Below, one piece after another: positions 1 to 11,495 of a stretch of 64,000 nucleotides of DNA. Numbering within the stretch: the stretch's first letter is position 1; the number at the start of each line of letters is the position of its first letter. The notes under the pieces are model-generated. The model was not told the DNA's origin, did no database searches, and was given only the letters and a program-made list of their open reading frames with translations. The stretch spans positions 1,099,939-1,163,938 of the forward strand of contig QXEO01000549.1 of the NCBI GenBank assembly GCA_007115705.1. The letters are read 5' to 3'. Position numbers and translations under genes: made by a program. Source of the stretch: Dactylis glomerata (lineage: Eukaryota > Streptophyta > Magnoliopsida > Poales > Poaceae).

Positions 1-1555
1 ACCACTTAGAATCCTTCAGTCCACTTCGCCAACTCTACAGAGCTGATCCAAAAGCTGTAATCCAGCACCCATGAGGCCTGCATGCAGGTGAGATCGCGGA
101 GAAGCTCATCTTGTAGTCGTCATGGTTGTCAAGAATTCAAGCATCAAAATCCCCCCGTGATGTTGTCCGCGATGCCCTTAGTTATCGCGCAGGTGCACGC
201 TGGCTCTGCTGCATGCCGATCCCGTCCCCCATCCTGTCCTTTTCTTTTGCGAAGCCCCATCCTGTCCTTGACCAAACTGCAAATCCCTGTTTTTCTAACC
301 TTTTAGATCTTGTGTGGTTGCCGACGTGCATAGTAGCGGTGCTTTGGCCGATCCAGTTCTCCAAGCTGCACGCCATGTTTACAAGTCCAGTGATATGTAT
401 GAAGTCATTGCGGTTCTATCTGCAGGCAATTCATTTTCAGAGTAGTTTATTTGTCAAGCATAGACAGCTTCATGCAAGAGAGCACGGAGGAGAAGAAGTC
501 GAGAACTTACTTTTGCTTCTTTCTTCTGGGGCTGCAATCTAGCGGGAGCGTGCACACGCCTGTGTGGATGCGCAATGCCACCGTCGCCGTCCGTCCGTGG
601 CGTCCCAGCTAGCGCACGGCACCATGCGGTGTTCGCTCAATCAGCGGCAATTAGAACGTTGCGTCCAGAATTAATAATCTTTGGTCGTGCAAAACCTGCA
701 ACACATTGCTTTAATTCAGGTTGCAGCCAAGATATGCAAGACGTGATGCTTAGTCATATAAGAATTCCTTATCGAAAAAATTCACATAAGTATTTATATT
801 GTTATGGAATATGCACTTCAATTCTCCTTATTTTTATTAGTGCATGGTTCAGTTAATCACACTTACCTGACCGCTGCGCTTTTGCTCCGCAACTTGGCAT
901 GCATGTCGTCAGGTCTGCACCAACTGAGCAGGTCGACGGAACTGTTCCGCATCAAGTGCTGCTTCGACCGGCCGGAAAGTAGAGAAAAGATTTGAAGCAA
1001 GGAGGCAATGGATCGTTTTTATAGCTGACACTGGATCTGTTGCGTAGATGTTGAACTCACCATGATCGATGCATCATAGCTCCATGCCTCCAGCGACCAG
1101 GGATCTGTTCGTTTTTCTGGTTGCGTCGGTGTTAAGCTCCCCATGGTCGACGCTCGACGGATCACAGCGCCTCCAGCGACCGGCATGTCAACAGATCTGT
1201 CGTGCATAATTTTCCTTTTTGTGGATCGTGTTTTACTCCACGGTGCAACGCTTTTATTCCCGTTGGTCTAGAACTCTCTAGATATATATGACTAATTCAA
1301 GTTGCAAGACGTGTGCATGCTAAATTGCTAATGTCTTGGTTCTTTTTTTTTTCCAATATCTTGCTTGGGCACGTCTCTTGGTCTCCGGAGTCCGGGTCAG
1401 CATTAGATTGGCTTCCTTCTATAAGTAATCGATAGGTGTTCTGTTTTCCAACGACAGCTCTTTAGGTGTTCTTTTCCGCAAAAAGCAATTTTAAATCTGA
1501 GCCGTTCGCTTTGAAGCGCTAAATCCGAGCCATTAAATGTTAGTTGTTTTAATTA
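1..1555. other. Unassigned low-complexity-free intergenic DNA
   Basis: I recognise no gene or transposon in this stretch. Short open frames occur on both strands but overlap one another, begin at arbitrary methionines and show no domain. The sequence differs in texture from the transposons to its right and may be low-copy. It contains an imperfect duplication near 1031-1180 and a short direct repeat (AGGTGTTCT followed by TTTCC-type sequence) near 1434 and 1465. The left limit of the neighbouring LTR fragment is uncertain by some tens of bases. Confidence 0.5.
1031..1180. repeat. Imperfect tandem duplication, two units of about 65-80 bp
   Basis: Two consecutive units begin with GGATCTGTT, pass through a GTTGAACTCACCATG / GTTAAGCTCCCCATG core and end with GCCTCCAGCGACC. 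They have diverged by substitutions and small indels. No function is apparent. Confidence 0.6.
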
Positions 1556-2282
1556 TATAATAGATAGATTCAGCACATCAACTTGACATAGTACCAATAC
1601 TCATCAGATCCCAACAACAAACACAATATGTATGATTACATAAAGATGATCTTGATCATGAAGGGCAGCTCAGAATATCTAAACATGAAGCACATGGTGG
1701 AGAAGACAACCATCTATCTACTGCTATGGACCCGTAGTCCAAGGTAGAATACTCACACATCACTCCGGAGGTGACCATGGTGGTGTAGAAGACCTCCGGC
1801 AGGGATTCCCCTCTCCGGCAGGGTGCCGGGAAGAGCTCCTGGATCCTCCCGATCTTGATTCGACGACGGCGGCGGCTTGCAGTATGTTTCTAGGAAAAGT
1901 TATCTGTCCCTTAGGTTTTCCCGTTGAGGGGTCTTTATAGGCGAAGGGGCATCGTCAGGAGGTGGACCAGGTGGGCTCACCACGGGTGGGCGCGGCCAGG
2001 GGCTGGGCCACGCCCCCCTCCGTCTCATCTTTGGTCTTCGTGAAGTTTCGGTAAAAATAGCAGGTTCGGCTTTTGTTTCGTCCAATTCCGAGAATATTTC
2101 CAGTGTAACTTTTCTGAAACACAAAAACAGCAGAAAACAGGGAACTGGCACTGTGGCATCTTGTTAATAGGTTAGTTCCGGAAAATGCATAAAAACGCCA
2201 TGAAGTGTAACAAAACACTAAGAAAATGGTGAAAGAACAAGCATAGAGCATAAAAAATTATAGATACGTTTGAGACGTATCA
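1556..2282 (-). mobile_element. Athila-type LTR fragment, minus orientation
   Basis: Read on the minus strand from 2282, the sequence starts TGATACGTCTCAAACGTATC, the same type of start as the complete LTRs at 8973 and 25396. It continues with recognisable LTR landmarks (a GAACTAACCTATT block, a GCCACAGTGCCAGTTCC block, a CGCCTATAAAGACC promoter-like TATA region). After the TATA region it diverges from the 8973 family, so it is a different subfamily. The far end stops without a recognisable CA terminus near 1556-1620, and no target duplication matching the GTGAC beside position 2282 was seen. It is therefore a truncated copy rather than a clean solo LTR. Confidence 0.8.
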
Positions 2283-3013
2283 GTGACCACCTCTGCAGAG
2301 TGTAAGAAAGTATCTGGATACTCCCTATTCCGGGAAGGAGCTGCGAACGCGGCAGGAAAGGAGCCCATCGAAGGTCAAATCAACCTGTGAAGGCTGATGG
2401 ACATAGTTCTTCTGAATAAAAGCAACCTCTTGGAGAAATGTTTACGAAAACTTGCATTGCCAAACGACTCTTGGGTCTAAGGCTGTAGATAGTGCATAAA
2501 ACACCTTATTCCTTATATGAACTTGCTAGGTAACGCTCGTTACTCACCCCACTCCCTCGTAACCCTTGCTTAGATTGGAGGCAACACGAGGAGGCAACCT
2601 CGAGACATTGAAGATGAAGATGAAGCCTTCTACCAATGTCATAATCATCAATGGAGTCAACAACTATATCAAGCTTGGTGGAAAACTAGAATATTAATAG
2701 AAGGGACCCAATTCCCTAATCCTAGAACCTACGTAGCTAGAGTAATTCTGTAACAAGCCAACTGCATTACTTGTAGCTCTAGTTTAGTTTTTAGCTTATT
2801 CTTTCTCGTTTATAATCGCTAGAACTAAACCTCTACCTGTTGAGGAGGTTCTGAAGATCTTCTGTATGATGAAATTGTAATCCTTTAGACATACCTTGGA
2901 CCTGCGATGTTTCTGTTGTACCACTCTGATCAATGTAATACTAGTGAGATGGTGTATCATTGGTGTTATGTCAACGACTTGCATACTACACATGCAGTGG
3001 TATGCTGGGTCAC
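2283..3013 (+). mobile_element. Possible chromovirus-type LTR fragment
   Basis: Noncoding stretch with the feel of a grass Ty3/gypsy chromovirus LTR tail: a GAAGATGAAGATGAAGCC block, an AGTTTAGTTTTTAGC-type T-rich block, a TCAATGTAATACTAGTGAGATG block, and an end at TGCTGGGTCACCACA near 3013. The assignment comes from general resemblance only. No partner LTR, primer site or target duplication is present. It appears to cut off the 5' part of the antisense gene that follows. Confidence 0.35.
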
Positions 3014-5584
3014 CACAGCTCCGGAACAGACTACATCGGCTGTGCCGGAACAACTAGCACCCCAACCAGCACCTTAGGCACCGGAGAAAGTTGTTCCTCC
3101 TATGGCCAAGACTACTCCTTTTCCGGCCAAGCCAACTACACCTCCGAAGACCGTTGCGCCGGCACCTACAAGGACTACGCCGACACCGCCGCCTCAAGTT
3201 CCCAAGACAAAGGCGACCAAGGCAACTAAAATCATCAAGGGCAAAGACTCTATTCCTCCTTCCAGACAGCTATAGAGTTGCACACTGGCAAAGGACTGAG
3301 CTGGGTTAGCTCTCTGGTCAATCCGGAACTCGAGGGACGCTGCCCATTACAGACCACCAGTGGCCATAGCCTCAGCTCCCTCAAGGACTACTATCTTAAA
3401 TGGAACGCCGCCGATGTCATGGACACGACTAGCTCTGGCAAACTGAAGGCGCCGGCAAAAACTCAGGCTCTTGCCGCCGGCGGCCCGCCAGATATACCGG
3501 CGAAGCCAAGAGCCATTGCTAGCGAGTTCTTCCAGGTTCAGCAGAAGCTCTTCCTTATCTCCGATGCTACCACTGTAAGTATTTCACCTCTTCTTACATT
3601 TAGAAACATATCTCCCCAGTCCTCGAAAATGTCGGCTGTCCGGGTTATGGGCATCCGGGATTTTCCTACATCTTCTTTTCATGTTAGCCTTTGCCTTTAC
3701 TAATTTCAAATCCTTAGTCTTATTATAAAAGTTTGACCAGAACATCAAATCCTAGTCACCGAGATTCAGGATAGGTGCGCAACACCTGTGCCAGATCTTT
3801 AACTTAAGATCTGACATAACTTCAAATTCTGATAGTTAACTCATAAGCTCGACAAGAGCTTCAAATCCTAGTCACCGAGATTCAAGATAGGTGCACAACA
3901 TCTGTGCCGGATCTTCAACTTAACATCTGATATAACTTCAAATCCTGATATTTAACTCATAAGCTCGACAAGAGCTTCAAATCCTAGTCATCGAGATTCG
4001 GGATAGGTGCGCAACATCTGTGCCGGATCTTCATCATATAAAATTTAGACAGAAACTTTCAAATTCTCTGATATGCCAAAACTTCAGCATAAAACTTCTA
4101 ATTCTAACTTTTTCCTTTTGCAGCGCATGAACAACGAGCACCGGGATATGTACCATCAGCTCCTGTGCGAGCACCGAAAGCTGTCCGATGTGCACAGCCG
4201 CATCCGGCTAGACCTGGCCAAGAAAGGTAACCAGAGCCGACACATCTCTATATGCCGGATTAGTTTTATTCTTGCACCTCGCACTATTCTTCCTGTCGAC
4301 ACTTTTCAGCTGCAGCTGAAGAGCAAGTCACCGAGCTGGTGAGAAGGGTGAAGGAGCTCACAGGTATGCCGGATCCTGCTATCGCTAGTTTCCAGCAAAC
4401 ACTTTATACTTCAAATGCTATTGCCTTTTGCGTTTCTACTCTCAAATCTCTTGCCTCTTTATTCTTCTAACTTCAAATCCTTTCAGATGAGAAATCGGCA
4501 CTTGAGGCTCGCCACCAGGACTGCATGTCTGCATCCGATGTGGCCAAACAACTGGAAGAGAGGGATGCCGGCTATAAGGCCGTGATCACCAAGCTGAAAG
4601 GCCAAGTTGCTAAACTTCTGGATGAAAAGGAGCAGAGGAAGGGCCAACTGAAGAAGACCAAGGAGCTGCTCATTACTTCTGAGACAGAGGTATCCCGAAC
4701 TAAGACAAAACTGCTGGCCCTGAAGGAGCAAGCTACCAGGTGGGAAGTTGAGATTGCGCGGCTCAATGTTGATCTTGCCAGCAAGTCCTCAACTATTCTA
4801 CCGACATAACCGTAATTTATCTGACATAGCTATCTTGCCGACATATCTTGATGTTTTTAACTACTGCTTTCTGTTGCAGACATGTTCCCTGGATCTTGTG
4901 AGGCTGTGGAGAAGGCCATCATGCTGGATCGGCTGAAGATAAATGCACCGGTTCACTCTGCCAACTGGGACATGTTAGAGCAGCTGATTGCGCTTGAAGC
5001 CCACAAGGCCAATATGACTATCTTCACTGAGGATCTTAACAATGGTGCCCTGGAAGCTCACAAGGCTCTCTAGCCGGGACAAGCGACCCATGTTGATCCT
5101 TTAGATCTCGGCAATGATCTTCAACTGTCCAACGTTCGCGTTGGAGAACTGTGGGATTCCGGCGCACACATTGGAGCTGATGAAGCCCTCACCTACTTCC
5201 TGTCCTAGTATGAGAAGGTGGATCTGAACACTGCACTCTGTGCGAAAAGGGTCAATGTGGACCACAAATCCGGAACTCATCTGGCGATGCTAGGAGCTAG
5301 CCCACAGTTACGTGGACTTCGCCCAGACTAACACATTTGTGCGGGATATCCGCGAGCTGGCGAAGGATGATGACACTGATGACGCCGAGGGTTCTGACTC
5401 CAGCCAAGATGAAGAAGAGACTGAAGATGGAGGCAATGGTGGAGCAGATGCCCTAGAAGAACAGTCTACCCCGGCCGGTGGCAGAGCTTCTGTTCCTTCT
5501 GCCGGATCCGGCACTCCTGATGCTGATGTTTCCACTGCGACAACTCCATCTACTTGTGGCTCTGTTTCCGCCCCTGCTTCCTAG
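3014..5584 (+). pseudogene. Antisense intron-containing coiled-coil gene of Tat-B1 (decayed)
   Basis: This gene lies between pol and the missing 3' LTR, opposite to the element's own transcription. Splice-like junctions define exons about 3290-3574, 4124-4226, 4310-4363, 4487-4780 and 4880-5584. The exon lengths give consistent intron phases (0,1,1,1), which is strong support for a real gene model. The first visible exon region is Pro/Thr/Lys-rich. Exons 2-4 encode a charged heptad-like stretch with KQLEERDAGYK and LLDEKEQRKGQLKK. The last exon has an ELWDSGAHIGADEAL motif and an acidic SDSSQDEEETED tail. The same exons occur at 62710-63981 in Tat-B2. The last exon contains premature TAGs at about 5071 and 5205 and frame changes, so it is a pseudogene here. 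Its cellular role is unknown. The family looks like the antisense extra ORFs known from plant Ty3/gypsy elements. Confidence 0.75.
3745..4034 (+). repeat. 116-bp tandem repeat inside the first intron of the antisense gene
   Basis: The block starting TCAAATCCTAGTCACCGAG begins at 3745, 3861 and 3977, an exact 116-bp period, giving about two and a half units. It lies wholly within the predicted intron 3575-4123. Units differ by scattered substitutions. Confidence 0.9.
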
Positions 5585-6230
5585 ATATGCTCTCAAAACA
5601 CTCAAGTTTTATCAGATCCCCGGTATGCCGGGTGCAGTTGTAAGATATACTTTGTTTGCTTTGGTTTGCTACCGGAACAAGTTTTATTTTGGTTTGCTTG
5701 CTTATTAGTGCTAGATCTCCTTTTGGCTAAGTCACCGAGTTTATTTTCATGTTTACTTAACTCCACAACCTTTGCTACTTGTCTACCTTTTTTGGCTTTT
5801 GACATATGAGTCTCAAGGTTGCTTTATTAAACATACAGTACTTAAACTTTGAAACTTAGACTCAAGGCCATCCAACATGCCAAATTTTAACTTAGATAGA
5901 AACAAATGTCAGTTCGCTTGTTCCCTCTTTCCTTAGCTGTTTTTCATGCGTAGACAATCTCCAGCATCTACTCTTGCTAGCCATGAAGCCGGGTTTTGGA
6001 CAATAGCTAAGTCAAAGACTGGTCTTTGGTGCCGACACACTACTAGGCTGACACAGGAAAAAATCCAAACAAAGCCAGCCGACATATAAATGAAGTAACT
6101 GAAATAAATGACAACATATACAGGAGGCAGTGCCCGATCTCATCGGGGTGCCGACATTTCATTCATTAGTCTTGTGCCGGCATACAGTGTCGGTACTAAA
6201 AGCAATACAGAAATACATACATTATGCTTC
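5585..6230. other. Noncoding spacer between Tat-B1 pol and antisense gene
   Basis: The two convergent transcription units (pol on minus, extra gene on plus) meet here. Blocks such as AGTTTTATCAGATCCCCGG and GCCGACA motifs are shared, inverted, with 62085-62709 in Tat-B2. No open frame of note. Confidence 0.7.
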
Positions 6231-8333
6231 TTAGGAGTAAAAAGGATGGAGCAGAGCTATGTTCCATGGTCGCTTGGTTTCTTCTCCGGACCTGTCCACC
6301 TGATACTTCTTGGGAGCCTATGCATCTATAAGATAGTAGGCATCATTGTGCAGAGCCTTGCTCACAATGAATGGCCCCTCCCATGGAGGTGTTAATTTAT
6401 GATGGCCCTCTGTGCCTTGCCTTAGACGGAGCACTAGATCTCCCTCTTGGAATCTCCTGGGATTCACCTTCTGCGCATGCTAGCGTCCGATATTCTGCTG
6501 GTATATTGCAGTTCTGGACAATGTTTGCTCTCTTGCTTCTTTCGGCAAATCAACATCATCTTCTCTGGCTTCTTTAGCCTCTTCCTCAGTATATAGAACC
6601 ACTCTTGGTGCATCATGCATTATGTCGGTTGGAAGCACTACTTCTGCCCCATACACAAGGAAGAATGGCGTATAGCCGGTGGATCGATTTGGAGTTGTCC
6701 TGAGACTCCAAAGTACTGCCGGCAGCTCATCTAGCCAACAACTGGGACTTTTCTCTAGTGGCTCTATCAACCGAGGTTTTATGCCGGATAACACTAGCCC
6801 ATTTGATCTTTCTACTTGGCCATTGGTACAAGGGTGAGCGAACGACGCAATGTCTAGCCGGATCCCCACTTGCTCATAGTATCTAGCAAATGGCCCCTGG
6901 GCGAAGTTTGACCCATTATCAGTTATTATGCTGTGAGGAAAACCATATCTCAGTATGATGTCTTTCAAGAATTTCACTGTTGTGTGGCCGTCACATTTGC
7001 TTATTGGCTTCACCTCGATCCACTTGGTGAACTTGTCCACCATTACCAGGATATGTGTCATCTTGCCTCTTGCCGGCCTAAACGCCCCAACCATGTCTAG
7101 GCCCCAAATAGCAAAGGGCTAGTTTAATGGAATGGTCTTCAATGCTGATGTCGGCTGATGAATTTGTTGGGCATATCTCTGACACCCATTGCACTTCCGA
7201 ACCAAATCTTCTGCCTCTTGCAATGCTGTCAGCCAATAAAAGCCATGCCAGAATGCTTTTGACACTAGAGCTCAGGACGAAGCGTGATGGCCACACTCCC
7301 CCTGATGGATTTCTCGGAGCATCTCCTGACCTTCAGCTGATTCGACACATCTCTGCAACACACTAGTGGCCCTCCTCTTGTACATCTCATTATTGATGAT
7401 GGTATATGCTTTCGACCTTCTCTAAATACGGCGGGCTTCAGCTTCATATGCTGGCACTTGGCCATTGACCATGAAATCCATGATTGGGCGTACCCATGAG
7501 GGCACCTCCCTAACGGTGAACACTGCTTGATCTATCACCATCACATCGACCGACACATAATCGATCTCCATGGGCTGCAAAGTCCACGGGACTGAGAGAA
7601 CACTCCCCGGGTATGCCAGAGCAGTCCCCGGGTATACCGGAGCAACCTCTTGATACATCTTGCCCTTGCCCTTGCTCCGGAACACTGCAGCCACCGCGTA
7701 TGTCGGCCCAGTCCCCGGGGCACTGGAAGGAGTCCATGGGTTATCTATACTGGCGCCAGCATCTATCTCCATTGGAACTATTTCTGGGACCGGCGGAACA
7801 AATATGGATGTTGACTCTGGCGAAGGCTTGATGGATGGCTTCCTCAAATGCTCCAGCGAAATGCCGGGCGGGATTGATTCACTGGAGGACCCCAACTTGG
7901 ACAAAGTGTCGGCTGCATAATTCTAAGCTCGGGGAACATGCTGGAACTCGCAACCTTCGAAGTAGCCACTGATCTGCTGGATGAGGAAACGATAGGATGC
8001 CATATTTGCATCATGCACATCCCATATGCCGGAGCACTGCTGGATCACCAGATCCGAATCACCAAAACACATGATCCGGCGAATGCCTATGTCCTTGGAC
8101 ACTTTCAAACCATGCACAAGTGCCTCATATTCCGCCACGTTGTTAGATGCTGCAAAGTGAATCTGCAAAACATATCTCAACTGGTCATTCTTGGGTGAAG
8201 TAAGAACTATGCTGGCACCCAAACCATGTATTGTCTTGGACCCATCAAAATGCATTCTCCAGTAATTTGTATCTGGCAAAGGTGGCTCATACTGTATCTT
8301 GGCCCAATCAATGAAGAAATCAGCCAGCACCTG
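6231..8333 (-). pseudogene. Tat-B1 pol remnant: second RNase H, linker, integrase
   Basis: Reading from 8333, the frame starts inside the linker before the archaeal-type second RNase H (RMHFDGS, AEYEAL and GDSDLV acidic motifs). It then has a Pro/Gly-rich linker and the integrase core with ITDNGSNF and NGQVERSNG. It ends in a TYR-SER-stop at 6231-6233, equivalent to the pol end at 62081 in Tat-B2. It is broken by an in-frame TAG near 7922, by loss of frame around the zinc-binding part of integrase (about 7100-7440), and by a TAG near 6480. RT and everything upstream were lost when the copia element inserted. Product would be retrotransposon replication enzymes; here inactive. Confidence 0.9.
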
Positions 8334-8972
8334 TGAAAGGATCTTAACGGGCGACTAGAGGGGGGGGGGGGTGAATAGGCGCTACACAAATTTTTGTCTT
8401 TTTCAATTTTAAGGCTTGACACAAAGTAAATTCACTAGATGTGCAACTAGATGAATTTCCTAATTGTGACAAGCAAGCAAGTAAACAAGAAACTAGCAAG
8501 ATACATGTAAGGGTAAGAAATAACCGAAGAGCGGAGACCGGAGACACAAGGATGTAATCCCGTAGTTCCTTCCTTTTGAGGGGAAGTACGTCTACGTTGG
8601 AGAGGTGTGGTGACACGGAGTCCACCAAAGCCAAAAAGCCTCACCTTGTTCTCCGGTGAGCAAGCTAGGGAGGCTAGCTCGTTTCCACTAAGCGGTGGTA
8701 TTGGGGGCACCTACCGAAACCCTTACACGGAGGTTGGAGCACAACTCCACAGCTCAATTGGAGGCTCCCAACAAGAAAACCACAAAGCTTTTACACAAAG
8801 GAAGCTTTGGGGTGACCTTTCTTGCCCAAGGCAAGTTCCACGGAGGAAGAGTGAAGCAAACACAAATCACTTGGGTAGGATTGTAGATCTAGGACTCCTC
8901 TCCCAATCTACCAAATCTTGAGGGATTTGGTTGGCTAGAGAAGGAGATCTACAGAGTTGAAGCTTCGCATTA
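8334..8972 (-). repeat. Copia left LTR, part 1 (interrupted by Athila insertion)
   Basis: Starts TGAAAGGATCTTAACGGGCG and includes a G-run of about a dozen. Aligns with 45581-46216. It is cut at CATTA (8968-8972), the target duplication of the Athila-type element. Confidence 0.92.
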
Positions 8973-10518
8973 TGATACGTCTCCAACATATCTATAATTT
9001 TTGATGCTCCATGCTTGTTTTTACACCATTTGCCCAATGTTTCGTTACACTTCGTGGCACTTTTATGCGATTTCCGGAACTAACCTATTGACAAGATGCC
9101 ACAGTGCCAGTTCCCTGTTTTTTGCTGTTTTTGTGTTTCAGAAGTGATACACAGGAAATATTCTCAGAATTGGATGAAACAAGTTCCTGAAGTCTTATTT
9201 TACCCGGAAGCTTCCAGAGATCCGAAGGAGAGTAGGAGAGGGGCCACCAGGCCCCCTCACACGTGGCTCGCGCGGCCAGGGGCCTGGCCGCGCCGCCATA
9301 GCGTGAGGGCCCCTAGCCCCACTCCTGACATCGCCCCTTCGCCTATAAGAAGCCTCGGGACGGAAAACCCTAACGGAGTCGACGTTTTTCTCAGAACAGT
9401 TCCGCAGCTCCGCCGCCGTCGCCGACGAATTTCGGGGGACAGAAGTCTCTGTTCCGGCACCCTGCCGGGATGGGGAAGTGCCCCCGGAGCCATCTCCATC
9501 GGTCTCCATCGCCGTCTCCGCCGTCTCCATCGACCTCACCGCCATCTCCATCAACCTTGCTGACTCCTATGATGAGGAGGGAGTAGTTCATCCCCGGGGC
9601 TAAGGGCTCTACCGGTAGCTATGTGGTTCACCTCTCTCTCTCCCATGATGTGATCTTTATGTGATCGTGAGCTTTGTATCATGTTGAACAAGTAGATGTT
9701 ATTATTCAGATATTATGTGTACTCTAGTGATGTTATTAAAGTAATCTATTCCTCCTGCCATGGTGTAACGGTGACAGTGCGTGCATCATGGTGGTACTTG
9801 GTCTAGGCTATGATTGTGATCTTTTGTGGATTATGAGAATAATTATTACTATGATAGTATTGAAGTGATCTATTCCTCCTTTCATGGTGTAATGTTGACA
9901 GTGTCTGCACCGTGTTAGTACTTGGTCTAAGTTGCAATAATATCTATCTTGAGTTGTGCTTTGATTTGGATATCTCTATGAGTGGTGTTTGTCAAGTACT
10001 TGATGAACTTTAAGGGGTGCTTCTGTAGCCACTACGCAATGATTAGTGTTGTTCAATAGGAGAGTAATTCAGAGTACCATAGTGGAGAGAAGTTGTTTAT
10101 TTGTTCAATCATGTTATATTGTTGGGAGTGTGTCCACTAGTGAAAGTATGATCCCTAGGCCTTGTTTCCAAGCATTGCACACCGTTTACTTCCTGTTTTG
10201 TTACATGTTTGCTCGCAGCAATTTTTATTCCAGATTGTATTTACTACTTATAATCATCTATACCACTTGTATTTCACTATCTCTTCGCCGAACTAGTGCA
10301 CCTATACATCTGACAAGTGTATTGGGTGTGTTGGGGACACAAGAGACTTTCTGTATCGTAATTGCAGGGTTGTTTGAGAGGGATAGCTTTGACCTCTTCC
10401 TCCCTGAGTTCACTAAACCTTGGGTGATCCACTTAAGGGAAACTTGCTGCTGCTCTACAAACCTCTGCACTTGGAGGCCCAACACTGTCTACAAGAACAG
10501 ATGCGTGCATAGACATCA
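8973..10518 (+). repeat. Athila-type 5' LTR
   Basis: 1546 bp, TG...CA ends, near-identical to 25396-26939. A TATA-like CCTATAAGAAG lies near 9344 after a GC-rich stretch, followed by CT-rich leader-like sequence. Open frames inside occur identically in the other LTR and on both strands, and are not genes. Confidence 0.93.
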
Positions 10519-10528
10519 AGCTCTTTTC

Positions 10529-10547
10529 TGGCGCCGTTGCCGGTGAG
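10529..10547 (+). other. Primer-binding site of Athila-type element
   Basis: TGGCGCCGTTGCCGG lies ten bases after the LTR end. This is the Athila-type primer site, usually assigned to an Asp tRNA. Confidence 0.85.
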
Positions 10548-10724
10548 GTAAGGTAAAAGGTACTCGCATCCTCCTGTGTGAGTTCTTGGAGTTATTTCCT
10601 TTAGATTCTGCAATTACATCTTTTTGTTTCTTGTTTTTATTTTCACTAGTTAGGCTTAATGGAAAACAAAGAGTTCTTTAGTCTTTTTCCTGATTTTAGA
10701 TTTGAATAGAAAATTGAAAATCCT

Positions 10725-11495
10725 TTGGAGCTTATTTCGCATAGCAATGTTATTAGTACGAATGCTTTGAATACCGTTAATGCTAATGCTATAGAAAAGT
10801 CTAAGCTTGGGGAAGCTGGTTTTGTTAAGCATGATATTTTTAGTTCCCTAGCTTTAGTGGAGAAAATTTGCTCTGATGATATTTTATCTCCCATATGTGA
10901 TGTTCCTTCTTATGATGATATGTTTGAAGAATATGCTTTGCGAAATAGTTGTTCTCTAGCTTGTGATGATACTAAACCTCTAGTTTATGATGGCTATGAT
11001 GATGAGTATAATATTTTCAGTTCACCTACTATTGAGGATAAAATTAGTTATGATTACAATATGCCTCCTATTTATGATGATTATGGTGATGAGAATAATT
11101 ATTCTGTTGAATCTGCTCCTACTACCATTGTTCCTGTGGTGAGTATTAATTCTTTTATGCATGTGGCTCATGATAGAGATGCTTTATGTGATAGTTATAT
11201 TGTTAGTTCTATTCATGATGCTACTGAAAGTTATTATAAGAGAGGAAAACATGGTTTGATGGATCTCAACAATATTAAGTTTCCCCTCTTTATGTTGCAA
11301 ATCTTGAAGTGGCACTTGTTTTATCTAATCATGCTTGCTACTATGTGCCTCGTTGATTTATTTTCTTACAAGATTCCTATGCATAGGAAGTGGTTCAGAT
11401 ATAAATGTCTTTCACATTTGCTTTTTGATGCTCTCTATTGCTTTAAGTTCTTATATGGCGCCTTTGCCTCAAGCTCTTATATGGCGCCCACATGA
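10725..11495 (+). CDS. Orphan acidic ORF of the Athila-type element (256 aa)
   Basis: This is the only substantial open frame of the element. The middle is rich in Asp, Tyr and Ser (for example DDMFEEYAL and PPIYDDYGDENN). The C-terminal third is hydrophobic and Leu/Phe/Cys-rich (residues about 185-250), with possible membrane-spanning character. I see no CCHC knuckle, protease, RT or integrase motif, so it is not a recognisable gag. Frames of this type occur in non-autonomous Athila relatives in Triticeae as far as I recall. Function is unknown. Codon use is AT-rich, like the flanking internal DNA, and the start codon is only the first methionine of the open frame. Confidence 0.5.
   Translation: MELISHSNVISTNALNTVNANAIEKSKLGEAGFVKHDIFSSLALVEKICSDDILSPICDVPSYDDMFEEYALRNSCSLACDDTKPLVYDGYDDEYNIFSSPTIEDKISYDYNMPPIYDDYGDENNYSVESAPTTIVPVVSINSFMHVAHDRDALCDSYIVSSIHDATESYYKRGKHGLMDLNNIKFPLFMLQILKWHLFYLIMLATMCLVDLFSYKIPMHRKWFRYKCLSHLLFDALYCFKFLYGAFASSSYMAPT

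Larger units (their letters stand above)
3014..8333 (-). mobile_element. Tat-B1: truncated Ty3/gypsy Tat-clade element
   Basis: The minus strand carries the end of a Tat-type pol (second RNase H and integrase, 8333 down to 6231) and then a noncoding tail. An extra gene on the opposite strand follows (3014-5584 plus). The order and sequence match Tat-B2 at 59960-64000 in the opposite orientation, including the tail just after pol. The 5' half of the element is missing because the copia LTR inserted at 8334. The 3' LTR is missing or hidden on the left side. Confidence 0.85.

Noticed and set aside
126..542. 138-codon plus-strand frame near the left edge
   Set aside because: Overlaps open frames on both strands, has no domain, no splice or promoter context and a composition like random DNA.
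3745..4034. CRISPR-like regular repeats
   Set aside because: Units are contiguous 116-bp tandem repeats with no unique spacers, in a plant retrotransposon intron.
9096..9563. 155-codon frame, also at 25519-25986
   Set aside because: Internal to the Athila-type LTR pair and spanning its promoter region; not a gene.
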